Positions 36,247 to 45,609 of a stretch of 64,000 bases of DNA are shown piece after piece (position 1 is the stretch's first letter; each line of letters starts with the position of its first letter). The translations under genes were made by a program, and so were the position numbers. Source of the stretch: Lachnospiraceae bacterium AM93-12TA (lineage in GTDB: Bacteria > Bacillota > Clostridia > Lachnospirales > Lachnospiraceae); NCBI GenBank assembly GCA_027698105.1, contig JAQERH010000001.1, forward strand, positions 1-64,000, read 5' to 3'. Below the pieces are notes generated by a model that was given only the letters and a program-made list of their open reading frames with translations, did no database searches and was not told where the DNA came from.

Positions 36247-37791
36247 CTACTTTCTAATCAGAAGAGATTTTCCTGTCATCTCCTTCGGCTGCTCCATACC
36301 CATCAGTTCAATTAAAGTCGGAGCGATATCTGCCAGGCATCCGCCTTCTCTCAGTCCCCAGGAGGCGTCTGCCCCTACGAGGATAAATGGAACTGGATTG
36401 GTGGTATGGGCAGTCCATGGTTTTCCTGTCTCCGGATCCACCATGACCTCGGCATTTCCATGATCCGCACAGATGAACATAACGCCGCCCATCTCCTTTA
36501 CTGCGTCCACTGCTTTTCCAATGCACTCGTCTACTGCCTCAATCGCCTTGATAGCGGCAGCTTCCACACCTGTATGGCCTACCATATCAGGATTTGCAAA
36601 GTTTACAATCACTACGTCATAATCCCCGGATTTAATAGCTCCCACCAGCTTCTCGCATACAACAGGAGCGCTCATCTCAGGCTTTAAGTCATAGGTCGGA
36701 ACCTCCTTCGGAGACGGAACAAGAATGCGGTCCTCTCCCTCATTCGGCTCCTCCACGCCGCCGTTAAAGAAGAAGGTCACGTGAGCATATTTCTCTGTCT
36801 CTGCAATTCTGGCCTGAGTCTTGTGGTTTGCTGCCAGGAACTGTCCAAATGTGTTGGTAATACTCTCTTTTTTAAAGGCCACCAGCTTGTTTCCAATGGT
36901 CTCATCGTAATCGGTAAAACATACGAAAGTCAGGTTCAGGCGCTTTTCGCGGTCAAACCCTGTAAACTCGTCGTCGCAGAAAGCTCTTGTAATCTGTCTT
37001 GCGCGGTCTGGACGGAAGTTATAGAAAATCACAGAGTCATTATCCTGAATGAGGCCGACAGGCGCGCCGTTCTCTTCGATAACAGTAGGAAGCACGAACT
37101 CGTCAAACTTCTCTGCGTCATAGGAAGCCTGAATGGCTGCCTGGGCGCTGTCTGCGCGCTTTCCTTCGCCCTTTGTCATGGCATCGTAGGCCAGCTTATT
37201 TCTGTCCCAGTTTTTATCTCTGTCCATGGCGTAATAGCGGCCCATCACAGAGGCCACCTTTCCAACGCCGCTCTCCTTCATCTTTTCCTCAAGCTCTGCC
37301 ACAAAGCTCTTTCCAGATGCCGGCGGCGTATCGCGTCCGTCTAAAAAGCAGTGTACAAACACCTTCTCAAGGCCGTTTCTCTTAGCCAGATCCAGAAGAC
37401 CATAAATGTGGGTATTGTGGCTGTGTACGCCCCCATCGGAAACGAGACCAAACAGGTGAAGAGCAGACCCGTTCTTTTTGCAGTTCTCTACTGCCTGTAA
37501 AAATTCCGGAATTTCAAAGAAGTCTCCGTCCTGGATGGACTTGGTGATTCTTGTGAGCTCCTGGTATACGATGCGTCCGGCTCCCATATTCAGATGGCCT
37601 ACCTCAGAGTTTCCCATCTGGCCGTCAGGAAGTCCCACTGCCATTCCGCTGGCATAGCCCTTTACAAACGGGCACTGGCTCTTTAACTGATCCATCACCG
37701 GTGTCTTTGCCTCACAGACTGCATTGTGATCGCAGCTGTCATTTAATCCATATCCATCGAGAATCATCAATACCGTTGGTTTTTTGCTCAT
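36247..37791 (-). CDS. gpmI: 2,3-bisphosphoglycerate-independent phosphoglycerate mutase
   Basis: A 514-residue manganese enzyme that interconverts 3- and 2-phosphoglycerate in glycolysis. The metal motif is LMILDGYGLNDS near the start, and the phosphoserine is in GNSEVGHLNMGAGR (about residue 60). Later ligands are in NFANPDMVGHTG and CADHGNAEVM. Length matches the family (about 510). The chosen ATG has AAGGAG seven bases upstream. It is separated from the gap-pgk-tpiA group by aroF and the hydrolase gene. Confidence 0.95.
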   Translation of the reverse strand: MSKKPTVLMILDGYGLNDSCDHNAVCEAKTPVMDQLKSQCPFVKGYASGMAVGLPDGQMGNSEVGHLNMGAGRIVYQELTRITKSIQDGDFFEIPEFLQAVENCKKNGSALHLFGLVSDGGVHSHNTHIYGLLDLAKRNGLEKVFVHCFLDGRDTPPASGKSFVAELEEKMKESGVGKVASVMGRYYAMDRDKNWDRNKLAYDAMTKGEGKRADSAQAAIQASYDAEKFDEFVLPTVIEENGAPVGLIQDNDSVIFYNFRPDRARQITRAFCDDEFTGFDREKRLNLTFVCFTDYDETIGNKLVAFKKESITNTFGQFLAANHKTQARIAETEKYAHVTFFFNGGVEEPNEGEDRILVPSPKEVPTYDLKPEMSAPVVCEKLVGAIKSGDYDVVIVNFANPDMVGHTGVEAAAIKAIEAVDECIGKAVDAVKEMGGVMFICADHGNAEVMVDPETGKPWTAHTTNPVPFILVGADASWGLREGGCLADIAPTLIELMGMEQPKEMTGKSLLIRK

Positions 37792-37973
37792 AATATTCTC
37801 CTTCACTGTCTCTGCCTGTCCAGAGCTGTCATGATGGCTCTGAAAGCGCTGTCATTTATCATCAAATTTATAAAATCTCTCAGTTTTCTATTCTACATGA
37901 TTTCCATTTAAGTTTCAATGGGATAGTGTCAAATTTTTATCAAAATGCCCCTTTCCCGCTCTTGTTCTTCTTT

Positions 37974-38000
37974 TGCGTTAAATTTCAAAAGTTTAACGCA
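37974..38000. promoter_or_regulatory. palindrome upstream of the aroF promoter
   Basis: TGCGTTAAA (37974-37982) and TTTAACGCA (37992-38000) with a nine-base centre, ending nine bases before the -35 of the aroF promoter. Placement fits an activator or repressor site. The rest of 37792-38148 is gpmI leader (with a CAGAGC/GCTCTG stem) and aroF leader. Confidence 0.4.
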
Positions 38001-38008
38001 ATAAATTA

Positions 38009-38037
38009 TTGACAGAAGCAATTTTCTGCTCTACAAT
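38009..38037 (+). promoter_or_regulatory. sigma-A promoter of the AroF/type I-beta DAHP synthase gene
   Basis: -35 TTGACA (38009-38014), 17-bp spacer, -10 TACAAT (38032-38037). One mismatch from consensus. Expected start near 38044, leaving a leader of about 100 bases in which I see no attenuator. Confidence 0.85.
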
Positions 38038-38148
38038 AAGCCACATAGCTGCACGCTGACAAAACACTCTGTTAAATTAGCAGTAAAACCCAAGCCAAAC
38101 TCATTCGCTGCATTCACCTGAATTCTGGTGAAAGAAAGGAAATCAGAT

Positions 38149-39162
38149 ATGATTATTATTATGAAACCCGGCGCTTCCGAGGAAAATATCAGAAACGTAG
38201 CCGGACAAATCGAAGAAAAAGGACTGACTGTCCACCTGTCCCATGGAACTGAGGTGACGATTATCGGTGTAGTAGGAGACAAATCAAAGCTTCAGGGTTC
38301 CAATCTGGAAATTGCCGCAGGCGTTGATAAAGTCGTGGCTGTGACAGAATCCTACAAGCTGGCAAATAAAAAATTCCATCCGGAGCCATCCTCTGTATCT
38401 CTGTCCAATACCTCTGTGGGACCAGGCAGTCTGACTGTCATGGCAGGCCCCTGCGCCATCGAAAGCTCCAGCCAGCTGATGGAGACAGCCTTTGCTGTAA
38501 AAAAGGCCGGGGCAACTGTGCTTCGCGGCGGCGCCTTCAAGCCCCGCACCTCCCCCTACTCCTTCCAGGGTCTGGAGACAGAGGGACTTAAATATATGAA
38601 AGAAGCCCGGGAAGCCACGGGACTTTCTGTCATCTGTGAGGTCACCAGCGCCCGCGCCATTGAAGACGCTGTAAAATATGTGGATCTGCTTCAGATTGGA
38701 GCCCGCAACATGCAGAATTTCGAGCTTTTAAAAGAGGCTGGAAAGACTGGTCTTCCCATTCTTTTAAAGAGGGGTCTTTCCGCTACCATTGACGAATGGC
38801 TCAATGCCTCTGAATACATTATGGCAGAGGGAAATCCAAATGTGATCCTCTGCGAGAGAGGTATCCGTACCTTTGAGACTGCCACCAGAAATACGCTGGA
38901 TCTGTCTGCTGTGCCGGTTCTGCGTCAGAAGACTCATCTTCCTATTATCGTGGATCCCAGCCATGCTACCGGTGTGCGGGCCTATGTAGAGCCCATGGCC
39001 AAAGCTGCTGTGTCAGCAGGCGCCGACGGACTGATGATTGAAGTTCATCCTTGCCCGGAAAAGGCCCTTTCAGACGGCCCCCAGTCCCTCACCTTCCAGG
39101 AATTTGACAGTCTGATGGACCGTCTCAGGCCTTACGCATCCCTGGAGGGAAGGACACTGTAA
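38149..39162 (+). CDS. aroF: 3-deoxy-7-phosphoheptulonate synthase, type I-beta
   Basis: First enzyme of the shikimate pathway (phosphoenolpyruvate plus erythrose 4-phosphate). The 337 residues have an N-terminal regulatory ferredoxin-like domain (MIIIMKPGASEENIRNVAGQ), which marks the I-beta class, then the barrel. Active-site blocks are MAGPCAIES, GGAFKPRTSPYSFQGL, LLKRGLSATIDEWLN and PIIVDPSHATG. The ATG at 38149 has AAAGGAAA upstream; a GTG seven codons earlier is the alternative. It is the only plus-strand gene between gpmI and the hydrolase, and the window has a second DAHP synthase at 45610. Confidence 0.93.
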   Translation: MIIIMKPGASEENIRNVAGQIEEKGLTVHLSHGTEVTIIGVVGDKSKLQGSNLEIAAGVDKVVAVTESYKLANKKFHPEPSSVSLSNTSVGPGSLTVMAGPCAIESSSQLMETAFAVKKAGATVLRGGAFKPRTSPYSFQGLETEGLKYMKEAREATGLSVICEVTSARAIEDAVKYVDLLQIGARNMQNFELLKEAGKTGLPILLKRGLSATIDEWLNASEYIMAEGNPNVILCERGIRTFETATRNTLDLSAVPVLRQKTHLPIIVDPSHATGVRAYVEPMAKAAVSAGADGLMIEVHPCPEKALSDGPQSLTFQEFDSLMDRLRPYASLEGRTL

Positions 39163-39165
39163 TCT

Positions 39166-39693
39166 TTAAATCACGTCAATCTGACACATTTTCATGGCCT
39201 CGAGAGCATTTTTATGGCTCTCCGGGGTCACTCCTGCACAGCAGGAAGAGTCTACCTTTACGGGAGTTCCAGGCAGGACTGCCTTCATCAGCATGGCATT
39301 GGAAATCACACAGATATCTGTACAGAGTCCTGCCAGTTCTACAGACTCATACTCTCTTCCACCTACATATCTGCCCAGTTCCAGGCTGGCAAAAGAAGGC
39401 TTCTCAAAACGTGTTCCCTCAAAAGCATCTATCTCAGGACAGAGCTCCCAGCCCTTTGTGCCCTTCTGACAGTGAACCACTGGCAGTTTCTTGCCCTCTA
39501 ATGTTTCCAGATAATTCTCATAATGGGTATCCATGGTAAACAGAACCTCGCAGTCCTCTCCCTGATACTCCTGAATTTTTTTCACCACCGCCGGAACAAT
39601 TTTTTTCGCCTCCTCTGTTCCCAGGGAACCGTCTATAAAATCGTTCTGCATATCAACTACAACTAACAGTTTTTTCATCTTAATCTGATCCAT
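39166..39693 (-). CDS. isochorismatase-family cysteine hydrolase (nicotinamidase-like)
   Basis: A 175-residue amidohydrolase of the PncA/isochorismatase fold. Catalytic Asp is in VVVDMQNDFIDGSLGT, Lys in EGKKLPVVHCQKGTKGWEL, and the nucleophilic Cys in ELAGLCTDICVISNAML. The cis-peptide/Cys pattern suits nicotinamidase (nicotinamide to nicotinate), a salvage step to NAD. AGGAGG lies seven bases before the first ATG. It ends three bases from the convergent aroF gene, with no terminator between them. Confidence 0.85.
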   Translation of the reverse strand: MDQIKMKKLLVVVDMQNDFIDGSLGTEEAKKIVPAVVKKIQEYQGEDCEVLFTMDTHYENYLETLEGKKLPVVHCQKGTKGWELCPEIDAFEGTRFEKPSFASLELGRYVGGREYESVELAGLCTDICVISNAMLMKAVLPGTPVKVDSSCCAGVTPESHKNALEAMKMCQIDVI

Positions 39694-39856
39694 TCTATTT
39701 CCTCCTGATATTTCTCTTTCTTGCTATTTTTTGAAATTAGAAAACAGTATATCACATCGTCTTTTCTGTATCAATGAAAAACCTCTTAATTATTTCTGTA
39801 CTTTTCCGGCAGAATCCAGACAGTCCGGCTGCCTTTTCAAAGCTTCCATAAAGCCA

Positions 39857-39892
39857 AGAGGCACAGGATTTTTTCGATCACTGTGCCTCTCT
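39857..39892 (-). terminator. hairpin downstream of tpiA
   Basis: AGAGGCACAG (39857-39866) pairs with CTGTGCCTCT (39881-39890). It lies 15 bases beyond the tpiA stop on the minus strand. Only a short T-rich tract follows (TTGGCTTTA), so termination is likely but not certain. Confidence 0.6.
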
Positions 39893-39905
39893 TCTTATGC
39901 ATTTC

Positions 39906-40658
39906 CTATTTATTATAATTTACAATCTGGCCGAAATCTGGCTTTAAGGAAGCTCCTCCCACCAGTCCTCCGTCAATGTCTGCCTGTGCAAACAGCTCTG
40001 GAGCGGAGGCGGCAGATACGGAACCGCCGTACTGGATACGGATAGCTTCTGCTGTAGCCTCATCATAAATTTCACCGATGCACTGACGGATAGCTGCGCA
40101 TACTTCCTCAGCCTGCTCTGTGGTAGCTACCTTTCCTGTTCCGATAGCCCAGATCGGCTCGTAAGCGATCACTGCTGTCTTAGCCTGATCGGCTGTCACA
40201 TTTAAGAAGGCAATTTTAATCTGCTGACGGATCCAGTCAATGGTGATTCCCTGCTCTCTCTGTGTTAAGGACTCGCCGCAGCAGATGATCGGTGTCAGAC
40301 CGTGCTCGAATGCCTTTAATACCTTCTTGTTTACAGTCTCATCTGTCTCTGCGAAGTATTCTCTTCTCTCAGAGTGTCCAATGATTACATACTTTACGCC
40401 TGCGTCAACCAGCATATTCGGGGAAATCTCTCCTGTGAAAGCTCCCTTCTCCTCAAAATACATGTTCTCAGCGCCAATCTGGATGTTAGTTCCCTTGGCA
40501 GCCTCCATAGCCGGAATGATGTCGATAGCCGGAACACAGAATACTACGTCTACCTCGTCATTTGCCACTAATGGCTTTAATGTATTTACAAGCTCTACTG
40601 CCTCAGAAGGTGTCATATTCATCTTCCAGTTTCCTGCAATAATTTTCTTTCTTGCCAT
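39906..40658 (-). CDS. tpiA: triosephosphate isomerase
   Basis: Interconverts dihydroxyacetone phosphate and glyceraldehyde 3-phosphate. The 250-residue barrel has the N-terminal [12 protein letters not shown] (catalytic Lys), the His in [11 protein letters not shown], the catalytic Glu in [14 protein letters not shown] and the phosphate loop [23 protein letters not shown] precedes the ATG. It follows pgk after a gap full of hairpins. Confidence 0.96.
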   Translation of the reverse strand: MARKKIIAGNWKMNMTPSEAVELVNTLKPLVANDEVDVVFCVPAIDIIPAMEAAKGTNIQIGAENMYFEEKGAFTGEISPNMLVDAGVKYVIIGHSERREYFAETDETVNKKVLKAFEHGLTPIICCGESLTQREQGITIDWIRQQIKIAFLNVTADQAKTAVIAYEPIWAIGTGKVATTEQAEEVCAAIRQCIGEIYDEATAEAIRIQYGGSVSAASAPELFAQADIDGGLVGGASLKPDFGQIVNYNK

Positions 40659-40740
40659 GTCAGAATTCCTCCTCTTCCTATTTTTATATTTATTTTAATC
40701 AAAAAATGGCTGAAAAGAAAGCCGATTGCTCCGTGTTTCA

Positions 40741-40986
40741 CACTCTCACAATCGCCGCCGGTATTCGTAATCCGGGCTACAGCCCTGCTTACTCATACCG
40801 GGCTGCCCGTCCGATACCCGTGAATTAGATCATACAAGTATGTCTTATTCACGGCTGCCGTCCGGGACTTTCATAGTAAGTGCTGTACGGGTATGTTCCC
40901 TCAGCTACGCCTCGAAAAAACCTCGGCTAGATTCGGGAACGACCTTCGCACTAAGCTCGAAAAGACCTCGCTAAGTGCTATCGGTC
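40741..40986. repeat. array of four hairpins between pgk and tpiA
   Basis: Four stems follow each other: (A) CCGGTAT/ATACCGG at 40758-40801 with inner GGGCT/AGCCC; (B) CCGTGAAT/ATTCACGG at 40818-40854; (C) GTTCCC/GGGAAC at 40895-40940; (D) GCAC/GTGC at 40948-40978. C and D share the loop core TCGAAAARACCTCG and similar flanks, so one may be a copy of the other. D overlaps the pgk stop. This fills most of the 319-bp gap; no gene is visible. It could be a REP-like element family, an RNA-processing site, or a structured RNA. Confidence 0.7.
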
Positions 40987-42183
40987 ATTTGCGGCTGCTA
41001 CACCTGGAAGCTCTTTGCCTTCCAGGAACTCTAAGGATGCGCCGCCGCCTGTGGAGATGTGAGTCATCTTATCACCGAAACCTAACTGATTTACTGCTGC
41101 TGCAGAATCGCCGCCGCCGATGATAGTGGTTGCATCTGTCTCAGCCAGAGCCTTCGCTACCTCGATGGTTCCCTTAGCCAGAACCGGATTCTCGAATACG
41201 CCCATCGGGCCGTTCCATACGACTGTCTTAGCAGATTTTACTGCTTCTGCGAACATCTTAGCAGACTCTGTTCCGATGTCCAGACCCATCATATCAGCCG
41301 GGATAGCGTCTGCAGATACGTTCTTTACCTCGATCTCAGCATCGATTGGGTTCGGGAATGCTGCTGCCACAGCCGCGTCTACAGGAAGAAGAATTTTCTT
41401 GCCAAGCTTATCAGCCTTTGCAAGCATCTCGCGGCAGTAATCTAACTTGGTATCGTCTACTAAAGAGCTTCCGATTTCCTTGCCCTCTGCCTTTAAGAAG
41501 GTAAATGCCATACCGCCTCCGATGATCAGGGTATCACACTTCTCCAGAAGATTGGAGATTACATTTAACTTATCTGCTACCTTGGCGCCGCCAAGAATCG
41601 CTACAAACGGGCGAACCGGATTATTCACTGCATTGCCCAGGAAATCAATCTCCTTCTGCATTAAGTAACCTACAGCTGCTGTCTCTACATACTGTGTTAC
41701 ACCTACATTGGAGCAATGTGCTCTGTGGGCAGTTCCAAAGGCATCGTTTACATATACGTCACAGAGGGAAGCCAGATCTTTGCTGAATGCCTCACCGTTC
41801 TTTGTCTCTTCTGCTCTGTAGCGTGTATTTTCCAGAAGAATGACCTCGCCGTCCTTCATAGCCTCTACAGCTGCCTTTGCATTTGGTCCTACTACTTCCG
41901 GATCAGCGGCAAATTTTACTTCCTGGCCTAACAGCTCAGAAAGGCGTGCTGCAACAGGTGCTAAGGAAAGCTCCGGCTTCGGCTCTCCCTTCGGCTTTCC
42001 TAAATGGGAGCAGAGGATTACCTTTCCGCCGTCGGCAATTAACTTCTTAATAGTAGGAAGAGCTGCCACCAGACGGTTCTCATCTGTGATTTTTCCGTCC
42101 TTTAACGGTACGTTAAAGTCACAGCGCACTAATACTCTTTTTCCCTTTACCTGGATATCGTCAACAGATTTTTTATTAAGCAT
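40978..42183 (-). CDS. pgk: phosphoglycerate kinase
   Basis: Makes ATP from 1,3-bisphosphoglycerate. The 401-residue two-domain protein has the N-terminal substrate site [22 protein letters not shown], the hinge, and the nucleotide site [20 protein letters not shown] and [22 protein letters not shown] precedes the ATG. Its product upstream substrate, 1,3-bisphosphoglycerate, is also the donor for FkbH-type loading. Co-transcription with gap is limited by the terminator at 42211-42247. Confidence 0.96.
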   Translation of the reverse strand: MLNKKSVDDIQVKGKRVLVRCDFNVPLKDGKITDENRLVAALPTIKKLIADGGKVILCSHLGKPKGEPKPELSLAPVAARLSELLGQEVKFAADPEVVGPNAKAAVEAMKDGEVILLENTRYRAEETKNGEAFSKDLASLCDVYVNDAFGTAHRAHCSNVGVTQYVETAAVGYLMQKEIDFLGNAVNNPVRPFVAILGGAKVADKLNVISNLLEKCDTLIIGGGMAFTFLKAEGKEIGSSLVDDTKLDYCREMLAKADKLGKKILLPVDAAVAAAFPNPIDAEIEVKNVSADAIPADMMGLDIGTESAKMFAEAVKSAKTVVWNGPMGVFENPVLAKGTIEVAKALAETDATTIIGGGDSAAAVNQLGFGDKMTHISTGGGASLEFLEGKELPGVAAANDR

Positions 42184-42210
42184 GGAAATGCTCCTTTCTC
42201 ATTTTTACCT

Positions 42211-42247
42211 AAAAAGGCAGTCCGGTCCAGGACGGACCGGACCACCT
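42211..42247 (-). terminator. terminator or attenuator between gap and pgk
   Basis: TCCGGTCC (42221-42228) pairs with GGACCGGA (42234-42241); outer AAGG/CCTT pairs extend it. On the minus strand five T follow (complement of 42211-42215). It lies after gap and 28 bases before pgk, so it should lower pgk relative to gap. Confidence 0.75.
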
Positions 42248-42296
42248 TTGTCGTGAATCCTATTCTCTCTTTGTCAAACAAATCGGAAATCCGAAA

Positions 42297-43310
42297 TTAG
42301 TTTAACTCAGCAAAGTACTTAATTGTACGAACCATCTGGCTTGTGTAGGAGTTCTCGTTGTCATACCAGGAAACAACCTGTACCTGGTAAGTATCCTCGT
42401 CTACCTTGGAAACCATGGTCTGTGTAGCGTCGAATAAGGAACCGAAGCGGATACCGATGATATCGGAAGATACGATCTCCTCCTCGTTGTAGCCGAAGGA
42501 CTCTGTAGCTGCTGCCTTCATAGCTGCGTTGATACCCTCTTTTGTTACGTCCTTGCCCTTAACAACTGCTGTTAAGATAGTAGTGGAACCTGTCGGAACC
42601 GGAACACGCTGAGCGGAACCGATTAACTTTCCGTTTAACTCAGGAATTACAAGGCCGATAGCCTTAGCTGCTCCTGTGGAGTTCGGAACGATGTTTACAG
42701 CGCCTGCTCTTGCTCTTCTTAAATCGCCTTTTCTGTGCGGTCCGTCAAGAATCATCTGATCTCCTGTGTATGCATGAATTGTGGACATGATACCGGACTG
42801 AATCGGAGCGTAGTCATTCAGAGCCTTTGCCATCGGAGCCAGGCAGTTTGTTGTACAGGAAGCTGCAGAAATAATGTTGTCTTCCTTTGTTAATACGTTG
42901 TGGTTTACGTTGAAAACGATAGTTGGAAGATCGTTTCCTGCCGGAGCAGAGATAACTACCTTCTTAGCACCAGCATCGATATGAGCCTGTGCTTTTGCCT
43001 TGGATGTGTAGAAACCTGTACACTCCAGAACTACGTCTACGCCAAGCTCTCCCCAAGGAAGCTCTGCTGCGTTAGCCTTTGCGTAGATTGTGATAGTCTT
43101 TCCGTCAACTGTGATGGAGCCTTCTCCAGCCTCTACTGTATGTCCCTCGTATCTGCCCTGGGAAGAGTCATATTTTAATAAGTGAGCTAACATCTTCGGA
43201 TCTGTTAAATCGTTGATAGCTACTACTTCGTAACCCTCTGCGTCAAACATCTGTCTGAAAGCGAGACGGCCGATACGGCCAAAACCATTAATTGCAACTT
43301 TTACTGCCAT
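42297..43310 (-). CDS. gap: glyceraldehyde-3-phosphate dehydrogenase
   Basis: Oxidises glyceraldehyde 3-phosphate to 1,3-bisphosphoglycerate with NAD. The 337 residues have the Rossmann start [15 protein letters not shown], the catalytic cysteine in [14 protein letters not shown] (about 155), and [16 protein letters not shown] near the C-terminus. AGGAGG lies 9 bases before the ATG, and a consensus-like promoter lies upstream. Codon use is strongly biased, as in highly expressed genes. Confidence 0.97.
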   Translation of the reverse strand: MAVKVAINGFGRIGRLAFRQMFDAEGYEVVAINDLTDPKMLAHLLKYDSSQGRYEGHTVEAGEGSITVDGKTITIYAKANAAELPWGELGVDVVLECTGFYTSKAKAQAHIDAGAKKVVISAPAGNDLPTIVFNVNHNVLTKEDNIISAASCTTNCLAPMAKALNDYAPIQSGIMSTIHAYTGDQMILDGPHRKGDLRRARAGAVNIVPNSTGAAKAIGLVIPELNGKLIGSAQRVPVPTGSTTILTAVVKGKDVTKEGINAAMKAAATESFGYNEEEIVSSDIIGIRFGSLFDATQTMVSKVDEDTYQVQVVSWYDNENSYTSQMVRTIKYFAELN

Positions 43311-43387
43311 GATTTCATTCCTCCTAAGAATTTTATTTCATGATGGTTAGTTAATAGGATTGTTAAATAATAATCAACCTACTTTGT

Positions 43388-43416
43388 ATTGTACCTAATT
43401 CTTCCAGAAATAGCAA
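43388..43416 (-). promoter_or_regulatory. sigma-A promoter of gap
   Basis: On the minus strand -35 TTGCTA (43416-43411), 17-bp spacer, -10 TACAAT (43393-43388). Expected start near 43381; the leader of about 70 bases ends in AGGAGG before gap. Confidence 0.8.
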
Positions 43417-43543
43417 GGGGTTTTTTAGAACTTTTACAGGTTTTATCGGTTTTTTCCTGTGACATGTTCAAAAAGCCCGCTCCATCTCTGTCAGTATGCC
43501 CTGACGCCGGAAATCCATGCGTCAAATCCTGGAATAAAAGCTC

Positions 43544-44905
43544 CTAAAGCTCCCCATTTTCCCTGCGCCTTAAAATTTTCTTCATGGTCATCAGATACAC
43601 GGTAATGCTCACTGCCGTTCCCAGAAAATCAGAAATCGGCTCTGTATAAAACACTGCCTCCACGCTGAAAAACATGGGAATCAGGACAACGCCCAGAAGA
43701 TACAGGGTTTTTCTCACCGTTGACAGGGAAATTGCTATCGGCGCGATTCCCATGCCTGTGTAGCCGTCCACAATCTCATACTGGACTGCCAGAGGAATAA
43801 TTCCCAGAGTAAAGATCCGGATCGCCCTCACAGTCAGCTTCACATACTCCGGATCCCTTGTAAAGATCTGGACAAAATAGTGGGGTACAGTCTGGGCAAT
43901 GACAAACATCACTGCTGTAAACGCCATTGACAGAATCACAATATACTGCTGGGCGGCCAGCACCCGGTCAGACCGTCTGGCTCCAAAATTATAGCCCAGA
44001 ATCGTCTGGGTTCCGCCTGTAATTCCTCCTAAAGGCATGGTCACCATCAGCATAAAGCTCTGTACAATCGTGTTGCAGGTGAGAAGCATATCTCCCTCCG
44101 CTCCGCCAAAATGCTGCAGTGAGGCATTCATGGCAATAATCAGCACGTTGTCAAAGGCAATGATTAAAAACGGAGACAGTCCCAGCAGAATGACCCGCTT
44201 CATAATTCTCCACTGGTAACCGCCGAACGTAATGGGAACCGGCACCTTTTTTCCAAATAAAAATAAAAGCACGTATCCTGCTGAAGCCATCTGGGACAGT
44301 ACTGTGGCCAGTGCTCCTCCTTTTACACCCATACCGCAGGCAAAGATGAAGACTGGATCCAGGGCAATGTTGACCACCGCTCCCAGTACAACGGACTTCA
44401 TGGCCACCTTTGCAAAGCCCTGGCAGATGATAAACTGGTTCATTCCAATCGAAAGCAGGGCAAATATGGTTCCCAGCAGATAAATGGTAATATAATCATC
44501 TGCATAAGGAAAAATCGAAGGGCTTGCTCCAAACCAGACTAACAGCTTATTCTTCATGACCAGAGACAATCCAGTGATAATCACTGAAATAACCGAAAGC
44601 AGCAGAAAGCAGTTGGCCAGAATCTGGGAAGCTCCTTTCTCATCCTTCTCTCCCAGACGAATACTCATAAGGGGCGCCCCTCCGATTCCCACCAGAGAGC
44701 CAAAGGCTGTGATCAGCGTCACAATGGGGCCGCAGACCCCCACACCTGCCAAAGCAGTTTCCCCTATCGTCGGAATATTTCCTATATACATACGGTCTAC
44801 TACGCTGTAGAGTACACTGACAAACTGGGCCAGCATAGACGGAAACGCAATCCGCATCACCAGAAGGCGGATATCATCCCGCCCTAAATCATTTTCCATT
44901 TTCAT
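43544..44905 (-). CDS. MATE-family efflux transporter
   Basis: A 453-residue polytopic membrane protein with two six-helix halves of the multidrug and toxic-compound extrusion fold. Typical pieces are LLVMRIAFPSMLAQFVSVLY, VVDRMYIGNIP, GGAPLMSIRLGEKDEKGA and GGTQTILGYNFGARRSDRV. It exports cationic compounds in exchange for H+ or Na+; the true substrate is unknown. The ATG at 44905 is chosen over an upstream one because AGGGGGAG lies seven bases before it and the fold starts there. No regulator gene is adjacent. Confidence 0.88.
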   Translation of the reverse strand: MKMENDLGRDDIRLLVMRIAFPSMLAQFVSVLYSVVDRMYIGNIPTIGETALAGVGVCGPIVTLITAFGSLVGIGGAPLMSIRLGEKDEKGASQILANCFLLLSVISVIITGLSLVMKNKLLVWFGASPSIFPYADDYITIYLLGTIFALLSIGMNQFIICQGFAKVAMKSVVLGAVVNIALDPVFIFACGMGVKGGALATVLSQMASAGYVLLFLFGKKVPVPITFGGYQWRIMKRVILLGLSPFLIIAFDNVLIIAMNASLQHFGGAEGDMLLTCNTIVQSFMLMVTMPLGGITGGTQTILGYNFGARRSDRVLAAQQYIVILSMAFTAVMFVIAQTVPHYFVQIFTRDPEYVKLTVRAIRIFTLGIIPLAVQYEIVDGYTGMGIAPIAISLSTVRKTLYLLGVVLIPMFFSVEAVFYTEPISDFLGTAVSITVYLMTMKKILRRRENGEL

Positions 44906-45021
44906 GTCATTTCTCCCCCTTGTGCAGTGACTTTTATATCGCGTTTTCCGACAAAAGTCAACTCTTTTAAAAGGCAAGAAAAAATTCTGATGTTACAGTT
45001 CAGCTTTGTTTTCTATGAAAT

Positions 45022-45060
45022 AAAAAAGACCGGCGCTGATTTCTCAGACCGATCTTTTTT
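45022..45060. terminator. bidirectional terminator-like hairpin
   Basis: AAAAAAGA-C-CGG (45022-45033) pairs with CCG-A-TCTTTTTT (45049-45060) with one mismatch. T-runs lie on both strands. No gene ends here on either strand, so it probably insulates the MATE promoter. Confidence 0.55.
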
Positions 45061-45067
45061 ATTCGCC

Positions 45068-45103
45068 TACAGACGGCAGATTGGTTGGATGCTGCCGTCT
45101 GTA
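45068..45103. other. long perfect stem
   Basis: TACAGACGGCAG (45068-45079) and CTGCCGTCTGTA (45092-45103) form a perfect 12-bp stem with a 12-base loop. There is no strong T-run. Role unknown. Confidence 0.5.
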
Positions 45104-45518
45104 TTTGAAAATTTTCTGTACTGCTTTAGAAGGATACATGTAACGGGGTGTAATGCATCAAGGAATTTCGAGTAACTTGATATGTGTTCGTGTATGCCCT
45201 CTGTCTGCCAGAAACAGAAATCATTTTCATCCGTTCAATTAGTTAATGCAACAGACTTTTGTTTTATTGCATTTATTTCAAAAAATTTTTTAAAATTTTT
45301 TGAATCATGCTGAAAAGTAAAACCTGTACGGTTTTATTCCATCCTATTCTAATATGAATCTCCGTTTCCGTCAAGCTTCCTGCCCTATTTTGTTAATTTT
45401 TGTTAAGCTAATTTTACAAATATATGTCATAACTGCCAATTTTCTCCCTGAAATTCTGCATAGAACACAGGTTTTTTTATATTTATGCAGTTATAGTGTA
45501 TTTTTCTGCTCTCAGACC

Positions 45519-45547
45519 TTGCCGAACGGAACTTTCTATATTATAAT
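45519..45547 (+). promoter_or_regulatory. sigma-A promoter of the second DAHP synthase gene
   Basis: -35 TTGCCG (45519-45524), 17-bp spacer, -10 TATAAT (45542-45547). Expected start near 45554; the leader is about 56 bases, too short for a tryptophan-type attenuator. Confidence 0.8.
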
Positions 45548-45609
45548 GTAGCCACACACACTTTCATATTGAAGCATGAATATTTATCTATTTTCAGGAG
45601 GATTATATT

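Larger units (their letters stand above)
44906..45609. other. gene-free region between the MATE gene and the second DAHP synthase gene
   Basis: About 700 bases without a gene I can support. It contains two stems near 45022-45103, a promoter at 45519-45547 and an AT-rich, nearly palindromic tract at 45277-45304 (A6-T6-A4-T6). Stem AATGCAA/TTGCATT (45245-45251 and 45268-45274) is also present. No remnant gene was found. Confidence 0.6.

Noticed and set aside
38044..38148. Aromatic-amino-acid attenuator in the aroF leader
   Set aside because: No leader peptide rich in Phe, Tyr or Trp and no terminator/antiterminator pair is visible.
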